A stretch of 64,000 nucleotides of DNA from Delphinus delphis. Lineage: Eukaryota; Chordata; Mammalia; Artiodactyla; Delphinidae. Location: positions 98,494,957 through 98,558,956 of the forward strand of contig NC_082689.1 of NCBI RefSeq assembly GCF_949987515.2. Reading direction: 5' to 3'. A model generated the notes under the pieces. It did no database searches and was not told the origin of the DNA. It was given only the letters and a program-made list of their open reading frames with translations. A program made the translations under genes and the position numbers. Shown one piece after another: positions 46,151 through 58,489 of the stretch; the stretch's first letter is position 1, and each line of letters starts with the position of its first letter.

Positions 46151-46451
46151 ATTTCACTTCTTGCCCTCTGCATTCCACCCAACCATATACTTTCAGCTTC
46201 GGCTACATTAGCTGCTCCCTAATTTCCAAACACCATGCAGTTTTATAGGTCTTGTCTTCTTCTAGTTCTCTCTGCCTAACATTCTCTTCCACTGCTTCTC
46301 TGCCTAGCGAACTCCTAGTCATCCTACAAAGTCCAGTTCAAATAGCCCTTCCTCCAAGAGGTCTTCCTCCAACAGCCCAGAAAGACTTGATCCCCTCTCT
46401 GTAGGTTGAAAAAACTTTATATATAACCTTGTACATAAGAAGCACCTATCT
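46151..46451 (+). mobile_element. L2 LINE, 5' piece (split by L1)
   Basis: Contains 'actcctagtcatcctacaaa', 'gtccagttcaaatagccctt' and 'cctccaagaggtcttcctcc', forward L2. It continues at 50038 after the L1 insertion. Confidence 0.7.
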
Positions 46452-46492
46452 GCATCCTAAGGGACTACCACAAGAAACTCTATGCCAATAAA

Positions 46493-48830
46493 ATGGACAA
46501 CCTGGAAGAAATGGACAAATTCTTAGAAAGGTATAACCTTCCAAGACTGAACCAGGAAGAAACAGAAAATATGAACAGACCAATCACAAGTAATGAAATT
46601 GAAACTGTGATTAAAAATCTTCCAACAAATAAAAGTTCAGGACCAGATGGCTTCACAGGTGAATTCTATCAAACATTTAGAGAAGAGCTAACACCTATCC
46701 TTCTCAAACTCTTCCAAAAAATTGTAGAGGAAGGAACACTCCCAAACTCATTCTACAAGGCCACCATCACCCTGATACCAAAACCAGACAAAGATACTAC
46801 AAAAAAAGAAAATTACAGACCAATATCACTGATGAATATAGATGCAAAAATCCTCAACAAAATACTAGCAAACAGAATCCAACAACACATTAAAAGGATT
46901 ATACACCATGATCAAATAGGATTTATCCCAGGGATGCAAGGATTCTTCAATATACGCAAATCAATCAATGTGATACACCATATTAACAAACTGAAGAAAA
47001 AAAACCACATGATCATCTCAATAGATGCAGAAAAAGCTTTTGACAAAATTCAACACCCATTTATGATTAAAAAAGTGGACATAGAGGGAACCTACCTCAA
47101 CATAATAAAGGCCATACACGACAAACCTACAGCAAACATCATTCTCAATGGTGAAAAACTGAAAGCATTTCCTCTAAGATCAGGAACGAGGCAAGGATGT
47201 CCACTCTCACCACTATTATTCAACATAGTTTTGGAAGTCCTAGCCACAGCAATCAGAGAAGAAATAAAAAGAATACAAATTGGAAAAGAAGAAGTAAAAC
47301 TGTCACTGTTTGCAGATGACATGATACTATACATAGAGAATCCTAAAAATGCCACCAGAAAACTACTGGAGCTAATCAATGAATTTGGTAAAGTAGCAGG
47401 ATACAAAATTAATGCACAGAAATCTCTTGCATTCCTATACACTAATGATGAAATATCTGAAAGAGAAATTATGGAAACACTCCCATTTACCATTGCAACA
47501 AAAAGAATAAAATACCTAGGAATAAACTACCTAGGGAGACAAAAGACCTGCATGCAGAAAACTATAAGACACTGATGAAAGAAATTAAAGATGATACCAA
47601 CAGATGGAGAAATATACCATGTTCTTGGATTGGAAGAATCAATATTGTGAAAATGACTATACTACGCAAAGCAATCTACAGATTCAATGCAATCCCTATC
47701 AAATTACCAATGGCATTTTTAACGGAACTAGAACAAATCATCTTAAAATTTGTATGGAGACACAAAAGACCCCGAATAGCCAAAGCAGTGTTGAGGGAAA
47801 AAAATGGAGCTGGAGGAATCAGACTCCCTGACTTCAGAGTATACTACAAAGCTACAGTAATCAAGACAATATGGTACTGGCACAAAAACAGAAACATAGA
47901 TCAATGGAACAAGATAGAAAGCCCAGAGATAAACCCATGCACCTATGGTCAACTAATCTATGACAAAGGAGGCAAAGATATACAATGGAGAATAGACAGT
48001 CTCTTCAATAAGTGGTGCTGGGAAAACTGGACAGCTACATGTAAAAGAATGAAATTAGAACACTCCCTAACACCATACACAAAAATAAACTCAAAATGGA
48101 GTTTTGAGTTTACATGTTTGAGTTTAAATGTAAGACCAGACACTATAAAATTCTTAGAGGAAAACATAGGAAGAACACCCTTTGACATAAATCACAGCAA
48201 GATCTTTTTTGATCCACCTCCTAGAGTAATGGAAATAAAAATAAACAAATGGGACCTAATGAAACTTCAAAGCTTTTGCACAGCAAAGGAAACCATAAAC
48301 AAGACAAAAAGACAACCCTCAGAATGGGAGAAAATATTTGAAAATGAATCAACGGACAAAGGGTTAATCTCCAAAATATATAAACAGCTCATGCAGCTCA
48401 ATATTAAAAAAACAAACAACCCAATCCAAAAATGGGCAGAAGGCCTAAATAGACATTTCTCCAAAGAAGACATACAGATGACCAAGAGGCACATGAAAAG
48501 CTGCTCAACATCACTAATTATTAGAGAAATGCAAATCAAAACTACAATGAGGTAACACCTCACACCAGTTAGAATGGGCATCATCAGAAAATCTACAAAC
48601 AACAAATGCTGGAAAGGGTGTGGAGAAAAGGGAACACTCTGCACTGTTGGTGGGAATGTAAATTGATACAGCCACTATGGAGAACAGTATGGAGGTTGCT
48701 TAAAAAACTAGAATTAACATATGATCCAGCTATCCCACTACTGGGCATATACCCAGAGAAAACCATAATTCAAAAAGACACATGCACCCCAATGTTCATT
48801 GCAGCACTATTTACAATAGCCAGGTCATAG
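46493..48830 (+). pseudogene. L1 ORF2 remnant (reverse transcriptase), broken
   Basis: The C-terminal part of L1 ORF2p, the endonuclease/reverse transcriptase that copies L1 RNA into nuclear DNA. The first frame (46493-47575) carries the RT fingers and palm, including the catalytic FADD motif (47309-47320) and the SGPDGF block near 46640. A frame change near 47540-47575 leads to the second frame (47575-48555), the RT thumb and following region with [14 protein letters not shown] and LPDF. That ends at a TAA (48553-48555) where relatives have a Tyr codon. A further frame change near 48640 precedes the Cys-rich end (48606-48830; HCWWECK). The endonuclease domain is missing through 5' truncation. 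It cannot make a functional enzyme. Confidence 0.93.
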
Positions 48831-49244
48831 AAGCAACCTAAATGCCCATCGACAGACGAATGGATAAAGAAGGTGTGGTATATATATACAATGGAATATT
48901 ACTCAGCCATAAAAAGGAACGAAATTGAGTCATTTGTAGAGACGTGGATGGATCTAGAGACTGTCACACAGAGTGAAGTAAGTCAGAAAGAGAAAAACAA
49001 ATATCATATATTAACACATGTATGTGGATCCTAGAAAAATGGTACAGATGAACCGGTTTTGCAGGGCAGAAGTTGAGACACAGATGCAGAGAACAAACGT
49101 ATGGACACAAAGCGGGTAAAATCGCAGTGGGGTGGGGATGGTGGTGTGCTGAATTGGGCGATTGGGATTGACATGTATACACTGATGTGTATAAAACTGA
49201 TGACTAATAAGAACCTGCAGTATAAAACAAACAAACAAAAACCA

Positions 49245-50004
49245 ACTAATACTAAACTTTCTTTGGGTTATTTGTATGGAAATATGTCAATATAAATGTT
49301 TCAGACATTACATGAAATTTCTAAAAATCTTATATGTTCTGGTAGAATGTTGTAAGTCATAATTCTAGTTATTACTTTAAAATGTGTATCTTAGAAATAA
49401 CTAAATTTCCTTGTCAATTGCATTATTATGAACTTTCATCAAATCTTTAACCGTGGTCATTTTTAAGTCTTTTGTCATTTACAGACAGTTCTGGGTGTAC
49501 TCTGATGCTTTGGCAAAAATGTTCCTATAAAAGGGTTTCATCTTCAAGGAATTCATGGAAAAGACTGACAAGTACAGGTTTCTGGTAACTGACTGTACTG
49601 CTGAACTGAATGAATAAGCATTTTCAGAACTCTAATGGAAAACTGATGAATTCATAAAAGTGGTAATAAAAGATCAAGATAAAAAAAATTAATTACATGG
49701 GACTGAGTGAACTGATGAGGATGATTATAATTTTGGGGACTTTCTGTTTGAATAAAAAAAAAAATCCCACAAGGACTCAGAGGCAAAAAATATACAAATC
49801 AATTTTCACTGCAAAGTAAAGGAGCTGTTACAGTGGAGGATTCCTGGAGTGAATGTCAGTATTACGACATAGTGTGAGTGTGTTTCGTGTTTGGTCATTG
49901 CAATCATTGTTGCTTTTGTTGTGGTCATCCATTTACAATGCTTGGTGTCAGTTGATTTCTCTCTTGTAAACATAAAATACAGTATGTATGTGTGAGTTGT
50001 GGGG
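49245..50004 (+). other. Probable L1 3'-transduced (or chimeric) segment
   Basis: Lies between the canonical L1 3' end and the terminal A-rich tail, and inside the target duplications, so it was inserted with the L1. It is AT-rich and non-repetitive. A CATAAA (a minor poly(A)-signal variant) sits at 49971-49976, about 30 nt before the tail. No reading frame of note. The source is unknown; it may be L1-flanking DNA from elsewhere or a spliced-on cellular transcript. Confidence 0.65.
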
Positions 50005-50037
50005 AAAAAAAAAAAGAAAAAAAAGAAGCACTTATCT

Positions 50038-50165
50038 TTCTGCCTTTATGGTTAGTTGTCTAAAAATCTACCTCTGCAATCAAACTGCAGACATCTCAAG
50101 AGACAAGCTGTATTCTTTATGTCTTCAGGTCTGCGGCACCATGCTCAGAGCCGTATGTTGGGTTT
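50038..50165 (+). mobile_element. L2 LINE, 3' piece
   Basis: Continues the L2 interrupted at 46451 ('ttctgcctttatggttagtt', 'tgcagacatctcaagagaca'). Confidence 0.55.
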
Positions 50166-50169
50166 AATT

Positions 50170-51234
50170 AGATCCTTCTGTGTTTGGGCTGTATGCTCTC
50201 CCCAGGACTGTTGGCCCAGCTTCTTGTGATGCCAAGGCCAGTGTCTTTCATGTCTTTATAGCTCAGAACTGAAAGGCTTTTGCTGGGGATAATGAATGCC
50301 CTCAACAACAAGAGCTTCTGATAGGCAGTTCTTAAGAGTTCAATGGTTCAAGCAAAGAACTTGCCTTTTTTTTTTTTTTCTTCTTCAAATCATTCCAGCA
50401 AGGGCTGATGTACCATCTACCATGTGTTCAGATACAGGCTACCTGCCATGGAAAGAGAGTAGGAGGGAGTGTGGCCATCATGAGACGACCAGTTGTCCGG
50501 TCAACAGAACTGACAGCTACAGGACAGTGCCCTGACCCCAGCTTCTCATGTGCACTGTCCTATTTCACACATACATGGAACAGGTGGAGACTCAAAATCA
50601 CACACGCTATGAAGGTCACTCAGGGAAGAGGATGGATGCAAACTCAGAGTACGGCTTGGTTAGGAAAGAGGTTCTGGAAGGTGGCAAGTCCTAGGCTGGG
50701 TCTTGAAGCAGAGGTATTTGAACCTACACTATCTCCACAAACACACACTTACACACGTGTGCACATAGCTTTCTCGCCTCTCCCCTTCCCACACCCAACA
50801 CTCTGCTCACTATAATGCACTGTTTAAAAATCAGGCCCAAATCGCAGTGTCTTCTCTGTCGTTAGCATGGGTCGGTAGTCTCGACTGCTTGGAAGGCTGT
50901 AGGCGTAAAAAGAGTTTGTTGAAAAGAATATCAACGTTTCCAGCTTTCAATGAATAGCTCCTGAGTTCAGTGGATTTCAGTAACCCATTTCACACATACA
51001 CACGTGCCAACGAATGTACACGCCTTGTAATTACCTTTTGATAGGGCTTTTGCTTAGCCAAGAGGGCAGGAGCCTCCAACGTTCAGACAGGTGTGGATGG
51101 TCTCCTGCTCAGGGAGACCCAGCTGGGAAACAGAGAGCCAGTGTGGGTGGACAGCACTGGTGGACAGAAACGCTCAGGATCTAACAAGGATCTCTTCACC
51201 CATACTTCATCCATGGATAGATGTATGGTGTCAT
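50170..51234. other. Mostly unassigned intron sequence
   Basis: A reversed MIR-like trace lies at about 50555-50650 ('aacaggtggagactcaaaat', 'gtcactcagggaagaggatg') and an (AC)n-rich patch at 50738-50765. No gene seen. Confidence 0.45.
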
Positions 51235-51245
51235 TAAGAGTGACC

Positions 51246-52038
51246 CCAACAGCATGGCCATCATTAAAAAGTCTACAAATAACAGATGCTGGAGAGGGTG
51301 TGGAGAAAAGGGAACCCTCCTACGCTGTTGGTGGGAATGTAAGTTGGTGCAGCCACTATGGAGAACAGTATGGAGGTTCCTTGAAAAACTAAAAATAGAA
51401 TTACCATATGATCCAACAATCCTTCTCCTGGGCATATATCCAGACAAAACTCTAATTCAAAAAGATACATGCACTCCCATGTTCATAGCAGCACTATTCA
51501 CAATAGCCAAGACAGAAACAACCTAAATGTCCATCGACAGACGAATGGATAAAGACGTAGTACATACATACAATGGAATACTACTCAGCCATAAAAAAGA
51601 GCGAGATAATGCCATTCGCAGTAACATGGATGCAACTAGAGATTGTCATAGTAAGTGAAGTCAGAAAGAGAAAGACAAATACCATGTGACATCACTTATA
51701 TATGGAATCTAAAATAAGACACAAATGAACTTAACTATAAAACAGAAACAGACTCACGGACATAGAGAACAGACTTGTGCATGCCAAGGGGGAGGGATAC
51801 AGTAGGAGGTTGGGATGAGCAGATGTAAGCTATTATATATAGGATGGATAAACAACAAGATCCTACTATATAGCACAGAGAACTATATTCAATATCCTAT
51901 GATACACCATAATGGACAAAGAATATTTTTAAAAGTATATATATAAAACTTAATATAAAACTGTATCACTTTGCTGTAGAGCAAAAATTAACACAACCTT
52001 GTAAATCGACCATACTTCTATTTAAATAGATAGGTAAA
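51246..52038 (+). mobile_element. 5'-truncated L1, 3' end only
   Basis: The last part of ORF2 ('ctggagagggtgtggagaaa', 'gttggtgggaatgtaagttg') and the complete 3' UTR with the 'ctttgctgtagagcaaaaat' ending, then a degenerate tail. Flanked by taagagtgacc (51235-51245) and taagagtgtgacc (52039-52051). The 3' UTR differs from that of the L1 at 46452, so it is another subfamily. Confidence 0.9.
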
Positions 52039-52299
52039 TAAGAGTGTGACCTCAAACATCACTTCCTTGGAGAGACTGCTCCGCTCAGCAAGGGGAGTTG
52101 GAACTGGATTCCCACCTCATTCCTTACCCCCTTGACAGGGCCCCTGCACAGACATGCATGGTGGTCCTGCAGTCCTGAGCCCACTAGCAATCCAGAGTGC
52201 CCCCACTACGGCACCTTGCTTTCATGTTTAATTCCATGATAGGGTACAGTCTCCAGGTTTTTGCTCCCTATAAGGAACTAGCTCATCTACATCTGAGTG

Positions 52300-52470
52300 A
52301 GGACATTATCAGAGCTAGAAGGGACCACCTAAAACATCTCCCTCACTTTGAGATGTGGACACCGAAACCTTCAAGAGGTGGAGTGATTTTCCCATAACCC
52401 CACAATTTAGTTTGTGATGCTGAGACTAAAAGCCAAGCAGTCCAGAAATGCAGCTTCCATCCCATGCCGA
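52300..52470 (+). mobile_element. MER/MIR-type ancient repeat
   Basis: Contains 'atcagagctagaagggacca' and 'tgagatgtggacaccgaaac' in the order seen in hAT-MER copies. Related to the segment at 25365. Confidence 0.45.
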
Positions 52471-52474
52471 GAAA

Positions 52475-52940
52475 GACTGTCTTCCCAGCTGCAGACACCA
52501 CCTCTAGCCTTGTCAGTTGCCTCATAAAAACCATTACAAGGACAGACCATGGAACAGAATGGAAAAACAAACCAGCCATCCCTTCTCCTGGAAAAACATG
52601 TCCAAATAAATGTTTCATAACGTTCTTCTAAGGATGGGTCAGCAGAAGCTTCTTGACATATAAAGGAAAACAGATCTTTTCCTCTGCTTTTTAAAAACTT
52701 TTATTTTTAAGGTCCCGTGAGGAAGAAAACCTGAAAGCTCCTTTACAAGCCTGTTAAAAAATACAGTTCTCTCGAGACTCTCACAGCTGTCCCAGCAAGA
52801 GACGCTTCCTACACTCACAGTACAACTGAGTGCAGTAAGAGCTCTGGGTGGAAAGGGAGACCACATTGTCCTCCATGTAAGCCATCTTGTGCACTCGTGG
52901 AAATGCAGTCACCCCTCAGCCTTCCTGCCTCCTTATTAAC
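52475..52940. other. Unassigned intron sequence
   Basis: No gene or clear repeat recognised. Confidence 0.45.
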
Positions 52941-52954
52941 TGACCTTATGGTAT

Positions 52955-53317
52955 TTTTGTTTGTTTTTGTTTTGTGGGGTTTTTTAATAAATGTATTTAT
53001 TTATTTTTGGCTGCATTGGGTCTTCGTTGCTGCACATGGGCTTTCTCTAGTTGCGGCGAGCGGGGGCCACTCTTCGTTGTGGTGCGCGGGCTGCTCATTG
53101 CGGTGGCTTCTCTTGTTGCAGAGCACGGGCTCTAGGCGCACGGGCTTCAGTAGTTGTGGCATGCGGGCTCAGTAGCTGTGGTTCGCAGGCTCAGTAGCTG
53201 TGGCGCATGGGCTTAGTTGCTCCACGGCATGTGGGATCTTCCCGGACCAGGGCTCGAACCCGTGTCCCCTGCATTGGCAGGAGGGTTCTTAACCACTGCA
53301 CCACCAGAAGAGTCCCA
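52955..53317 (-). mobile_element. CHR-type SINE, long cassette form (minus)
   Basis: A tail-derived T-rich run, then 'gctgcattgggtcttcgttg', reversed cassettes with several 'ctcagtagctgtgg' copies (53165-53205), and the reversed head 'cgaacccgtgtcccctgcat'. Target duplication accttatggt (52943-52952) / acctcatggt (53318-53327), one mismatch. Confidence 0.93.
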
Positions 53318-53329
53318 ACCTCATGGTTT

Positions 53330-53920
53330 TTTCATTTCACACATTATTTTCTAGCTGCCCATCCATTGCTCCCTCTGCACCACGACGCTCCCCATGAGCC
53401 CCACTTATGCCAATTATGTTCTAGTTCTTTGAGGACAGGGACCTTGCTAGATGCCTGGGTCGCTCACATAAGCAAGGTGCTGCTTCCAAACGATCACATC
53501 GCCCTACGCTTTCTAGCTCAAAGGCACCTGGGAGCTTGCCCATCAGGTGGCTCTGGAATGCTGGGCAACATCACCTGTGGAGCCCGTGCGCCCCTCCCCA
53601 CCCCCGTGAAAAGCAACTTAATTCCCCCTAGAGCTTCTGCAGAATTTCCAGGCTCCCTGGTGAATTCTGATGCTCGCTGAAGATTTCTGTCGCACCCATC
53701 CCTGACACTTCACAGAGGAGCAGCCTGATCATTCCATAGTTTCACCGCTAGGGGGCGGCAAACCTGAGCTCTAGAACCCGGAACTCGGTTGCCCTGGGCT
53801 CATTCCTGTGCTTTCCACCACGTCATTCACATTAGAATTAGGGTCTTAAAACAACCACAGCCAATTGCTTAAAAAAAAAAAAACCCACCCCAGACCAACA
53901 AAATCAGAAATTTTGGGGGG
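53330..53920. other. Unassigned intron sequence
   Basis: A decayed L2- or MER-like part is possible near 53390-53470, but not assignable. No gene seen. Confidence 0.4.
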
Positions 53921-53924
53921 CTGG

Positions 53925-54030
53925 GGCCTGGGCATTGTTTTTTTTTTTTCCAAATGCCCCTTCTCCCCACACCCTATAATTCTAACTCCCAGCTAGAGTT
54001 GAGAGCCCCTGGGGCTCACCAGGCCACCCT
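53925..54030 (+). mobile_element. MER5-type fragment
   Basis: Contains 'ggcctgggcattgttttttt' and ends near 'gagttgagagcccctggggc', resembling the 3' half of MER5. Confidence 0.45.
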
Positions 54031-54034
54031 CAAA

Positions 54035-55380
54035 GAAAACTAACTGAATGATTACATGCAAATAAATGCCTTAAGTAATACAGGTCGTTAACGTATCTGA
54101 ATGCACAAGCCAATGCCTAGATTCTAAGGTCAAATTCTGCAAGGAGAGTGGATATTCAGCCCCCAAAGGGGCTGCCACCAACTCATCCTGCCGCCTTTGA
54201 GCTGGAGGTCAGCGTGTAGCAGAGCAGGCTGCTGAGCCCTTGGGAAGCCTGCACTGTCTGCTGCAGGCCAGTCTGAGGAACGAACTGTTACTGGCGGATT
54301 AGTTGAGCTCAGCTGGGCTGTGTTTGTTCAGCGCCCTCAGGACAGAGCAAGGAAAGTCGAAAGAGCCCAAGCTGTCCCCTGGGCGTGGGTGCTGGGCTTC
54401 AGGCACAGGACAGGGGTCCTTTGGTGGGAGCCACCTGGGACAGGCAGATTCTCCCTGCTGGACTTTGAATTTGAGGACATTTCTGCCTAGCGGGGCCATA
54501 GTATTTGGGGCTGTCCACTCCTGGAACATCGCGGAGAAAGTTCCAGGATCATTCTCACATCACCTATTTGACTTGAGTTCCCCCATAGCCACCAGATACT
54601 TTTCAACTGATCTATAAATGGTCACTGAACACACGTCCAGTGGGGGAAACCACATACTGAATTGAAGATTTATCCTTTTAGAGTGTTCAGCAAGTTCCCC
54701 AAACTCAGCCTGGTTTTAAAACCTCCAGAATATCAGCCCACCAGGCAGGCTTTCCAAGAGATTTTCTGCATCGGTTGCTTCTTCCTCTACCTGACAGAGT
54801 GCTACAGTGATTTCAGAGTCCACCAGGCAAATGCTTGATTTTCTTCTAACGCGTCATCTCAGTGAAGCAAATGCCTTGACTCTCCGTCATTTGAAGAGAC
54901 TGCCAGTATGGCATGCGCTATGCATTAGCACTTCCCACACCCCAGATGGGGCAGCTGACATTCTAGAAGGGCATTGGCCCCATTCCACAAAACCTGACCC
55001 TAATCCAAGCCAACTTTCCACTCAAATGTCCAAAAGCTAGAGGCTCCAGACCGTGGTTATGCCTTTACTGTCTCTCTGCATTTAGACACGGTGTTAGATA
55101 AGGCCAAGGGTACAGCCTATCTGGCCCCATCCCAAGCCCCTGTGCTACTCCCGTCCTGACCGAAGCCCGGTCTCACCTCTCCTTCGTTTCTGACCTGGGC
55201 TCTTAGGACCTTGAACGAAGGGCAAAGACCACAGAACCCATACTGGAAACCAGCTCAAGAGGAAATGCATTTCACAAAATGCAAGACTGAAGCATATCAA
55301 AGCGGATCACCCGGAGACATCCTTAATAAGCCACAGCGACATAAAGCTGGCTCTGCACAACAACCGTGACCCAATCAGAA
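54035..55380. other. Unassigned intron sequence
   Basis: No gene or clear repeat recognised. Confidence 0.45.
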
Positions 55381-55384
55381 GCAA

Positions 55385-55560
55385 GACGATGCTTCTCAGT
55401 CTGGGCTCTGCCTGGGAATCAACCGGGGAGCTTGAAAAATATGCTGATGCTTGAGTTGCATTCCCATAAACCCTGCTTTAATTGGTCTAGGGTTCAGCCT
55501 GGTCATTAGGATGTTTTTTTTAAAGTTTCTCCAGTGATTATAATGTTTCAAAAACAAAGG
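55385..55560 (+). mobile_element. MER5-type hAT element
   Basis: Contains 'tgcctgggaatcaaccgggg', 'agcttgaaaaatatgctgat' and a 3' half 'ccagtgattataatgtttca', the MER5 order. Confidence 0.65.
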
Positions 55561-55579
55561 TTAAGAAGCTAGGAGGCAA

Positions 55580-56060
55580 AAGGACATTGAAAACACAGAG
55601 GTAGAGACCACAAGAGAAGCAAAGCAGAGTTGGGAGGAGGGGGGGGGCTAAAAGAGAGAGAGATATTAATTGACTGATTGATATTGAGATTAAAATGAAA
55701 GGAAGGGCAACAGAGAAAGAGACTCCCAGGGGAGGATGAGGGGGTGGGGAGGGACAGGGAGGGACCAGGCTGATGGAGATAATTCAGTTGGTTGAGGGGA
55801 GGGAGAGAGGGAGAAAGATAACAGAACAAAAAGAAAGAGAAAACAAACTAAGTATAGGTCCAGATGGCTGGCAAGGAAAAATGACAGTATTCACTGAGAG
55901 CTTACGATGTGCTGGAGGCTTTCTAAAACAGAGAGGGGGACAGAGGAAGGGAGAAGGGATAGAGCAGGCCCCAGACAGGGGTGACAGAGAGAAGAGGAAA
56001 AAGAAGGGGATTTTCAGAGCAAAAACAAAGAAAATCGGGCAAAGACACCGCAACCAGTCT
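55580..56060 (+). repeat. Polypurine (GA-rich) region
   Basis: About 480 bp strongly biased to G and A, including a G9 run near 55640 and gaga runs. Open frames here are composition artefacts. Potential triplex-forming DNA. Confidence 0.8.
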
Positions 56061-56366
56061 CCAAAAGCCCCATCAACAGCACTCTGTAACCAGTTTAAAT
56101 GAAATCTCAATGGGGGCAATAAACCCAGGTTTTTCATTAAAGCCTAACTTGGTCCTGTTCCTTCCCGCAGACGATGAGTCTCTGGCAGCCTGAAGATGCT
56201 CTTCCGGGCCCGTAGTGCAACCCGCACCCGGGCAACTGCTTCTCGGGGACGCGGACAAGTTGGATGCTTTAAAAAGCTCCAAGTTCACTAAGGCTTCATA
56301 ACATGAATCTTAACAGCAGCTCCATTTCTTTTCCTTTTCTGAAAACAATCAAAAAAGAAGAGGCTG

Positions 56367-56568
56367 GGCTACCCTGGTGGCGCAGTGGTCGGGAGTCCAC
56401 CTGCCGATGCAGGGGACACGGGTTCGTGCCCCGGTCGGGGAAGATCCCACATGCCGCGGAGCGGCTGGGCCCGTGAGCCATGGCCGCTGAGCCTGCGCGT
56501 CCGGAGCCTGTGCTCCGCAACGGGAGAGGCCACAACACTGAGAGGCCCGCGTACCGCAAAAAAAAAGA
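56367..56568 (+). mobile_element. CHR-2-like cetacean SINE
   Basis: Complete element with a slightly altered head ('gctaccctggtggcgcagtg'). A perfect 16-bp target duplication aaaaaagaagaggctg flanks it (56351-56366, 56569-56584). Confidence 0.97.
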
Positions 56569-56589
56569 AAAAAAGAAGAGGCTGCCAAG

Positions 56590-57225
56590 GGAGCCCAAGA
56601 CCACAGTTATAAAGTTTCCTCTGCATTTTCCTTAGAAACCTGTGTCCGTGAAAAACCAAGCCGAGGTGCCTCTGTTCGGGCTCAGGGTCTCTGTAGGAGT
56701 GGAAATGTGCTTTGATCGTAACAAAAAATGGCACGTTGTGATAACCGGGCCATAATAAGGGGTAAACGCTTCTGGGTACTAAGCTGTTTCCCACTCTCCC
56801 CACACATAAAGAATTATGTCGTACAAATGAAATGAGCCACTTTTGTGCCCAAAGAAAATAATGTGAACCCACAATGAGCAGGGGATGCACTTTGGGTAAT
56901 TTTCAGTGGGCTGTTCCTCTGGGTCTTCGCACACCTTCACCTGCGGCCACTCGGGGTCCAGGACAGCGCTGCGGGCTGCAGCTCTGAACAGACACAGAGG
57001 GAACGCAACTCCCACTTGAAAAGACCAGACGTGTGCCCTTAGGAACCTTAGCTTGGGGTGCTAACGGCACAAGGCCTGTGCTACAGGTGTTACTGCCCGC
57101 CTGGCCAGTCTTGACTCCATTTAGACCAAAAAGAGCAAGTCCGTTCACCTCCGGACAACCACTGCCGTCATGGCTACGTAGCTTTTGCTGTAGGTCATGC
57201 ACTATTCCCAGTAGGCCAAGGCCTT
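56590..57225. other. Unassigned intron sequence
   Basis: No gene or clear repeat recognised. Confidence 0.45.
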
Positions 57226-57229
57226 TACA

Positions 57230-57410
57230 AACAGGAACTTGTTTAATCCTCAGATCAAGCCTGTGATGTAAACTTTGATTCAATTCAGTTTACAGATGAG
57301 GAAACCAAAGCAGAGAGTGGTGAAAGTAATTCTCCCAAGAGAGTGAGTAACTGGTAAACTGGGGACAAAACCCAGCCAGACACCCGACTCCAGAATCCAC
57401 CTTTATATCC
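57230..57410 (-). mobile_element. MIR SINE fragment
   Basis: Reverse MIR: 'cttgtttaatcctcagatca', 'tttacagatgaggaaaccaa', 'gtgagtaactggtaaactgg'. Confidence 0.7.
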
Positions 57411-57422
57411 TGCCTTTAAAAG

Positions 57423-57540
57423 TCTCTCTCTCTCTCTTTTATTTATACACACACACACGTATATGTTTATTTATATTCTCCTATTCTCTCCCTCTATATA
57501 TACACATATATCCTGTACGTTCTCTCTATAAACACACACC
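57423..57540. repeat. Low-complexity TC/TA/CA region
   Basis: Interleaved (TC)n, (CA)n and (TA)n runs. Confidence 0.85.
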
Positions 57541-57659
57541 AAATAAAGGTGAAAATTGATGCCATTATACACATTACTCAGAAACTGAAATACTCTGAAC
57601 CCAGAGCCCAGTGTTTGGTTTGGACGGACGGCAGGGGAGGGATTTAAATTCACTTTCAA

Positions 57660-58090
57660 TTCACTACTATTAAATGTTAAGTGAGCATTTACTACGTGCT
57701 GATTTCTATGCCCAGAGGGATACGAAAGAAATACCAGACGGGACCAAGCAAAGTTAGGTCTATTCTGCTCTAGGACCTCAACATCCCTGCCATAAAAATG
57801 TTACTATCTGTGAGGCAGGAGGCACAGGTGCTGGCACACTCAGACATACTACCAGCAGCCACCTAGTCCCTAGTGAGATTTAGCCAAAAGGGACCTGGGA
57901 GATCATCAGATCCAACACTTCCATTTTAGAAAACGCGTCAAACAGCCCTGAAATGACTTTCTAGGGTTACCTAATCCATCTGCCCCTGGTTACAGACAGT
58001 TTGAAGGCAGCACATAGTACGAAGTACTCCCCCATGATATGGTAGTAAACGGCAGGTCACCCTCTGATTGCTAAACCAGTAAAACTAACC
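57660..58090. mobile_element. L2-like and MER-like fragments
   Basis: 'cgtgctgatttctatgccca' near 57695 resembles a reversed L2. 'tgggagatcatcagatccaa' near 57898 resembles a hAT-MER copy. The source of the 42-bp copy found at 61406 lies here (57951-57992). Confidence 0.4.
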
Positions 58091-58489
58091 CATACTGGTT
58101 ATATTTCACCATTCCTGTGAGAATTAGCCCAGAGATTACCTATAAAGATGTGACTTAGGTGTTTGGGAACATCTGGACCTCCAATCAAGGTGACCTGAAT
58201 GGAATGTCAGGGAAACAAATGGGACGGATGACTTTCTAGGCAAAGGGGATGGCTGGACTGGAAGGCAGGAATGGGGCTGCCCAACGAGCCAGATGGGGGA
58301 GGGTGCCCATCCTCCACTGCCGCTAAGCCTCTGGCTTCCAAGCCTCAAGCGTATCTCTACAGTAGATCCTGTCTGCTTCCTGGGATTCTCATCCTCCAAC
58401 TGACACTGAGCAGGACCCTGTGGGGCTGCTGAGCACAGAAGTCTTTCATTCAGCTGCTAATCAGGGAAGGGAGGGGATGCAGAGACAAG

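Larger units (their letters stand above)
46452..50022 (+). mobile_element. 5'-truncated L1 with extra 3' sequence
   Basis: A single 3.57-kb insertion inside an L2, bounded by 15-bp target duplications aagaagcacctatct (46437-46451) and aagaagcacttatct (50023-50037), one mismatch. It holds the 3' two-thirds of ORF2 and the L1 3' UTR, ending near 49226 with 'cctgcagtataaaacaaaca'. About 780 bp of non-L1 sequence and a second A-rich tail (50005-50022) follow. The 5' truncation fits target-primed reverse transcription. Its divergence is lower than that of the other L1 copies here except possibly 51246-52038. Confidence 0.93.

Noticed and set aside
46493..48555. Functional reverse transcriptase gene
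   Set aside because: Truncated at the 5' end (no endonuclease) and broken by frame changes and an in-frame stop; a fossil L1 ORF2.
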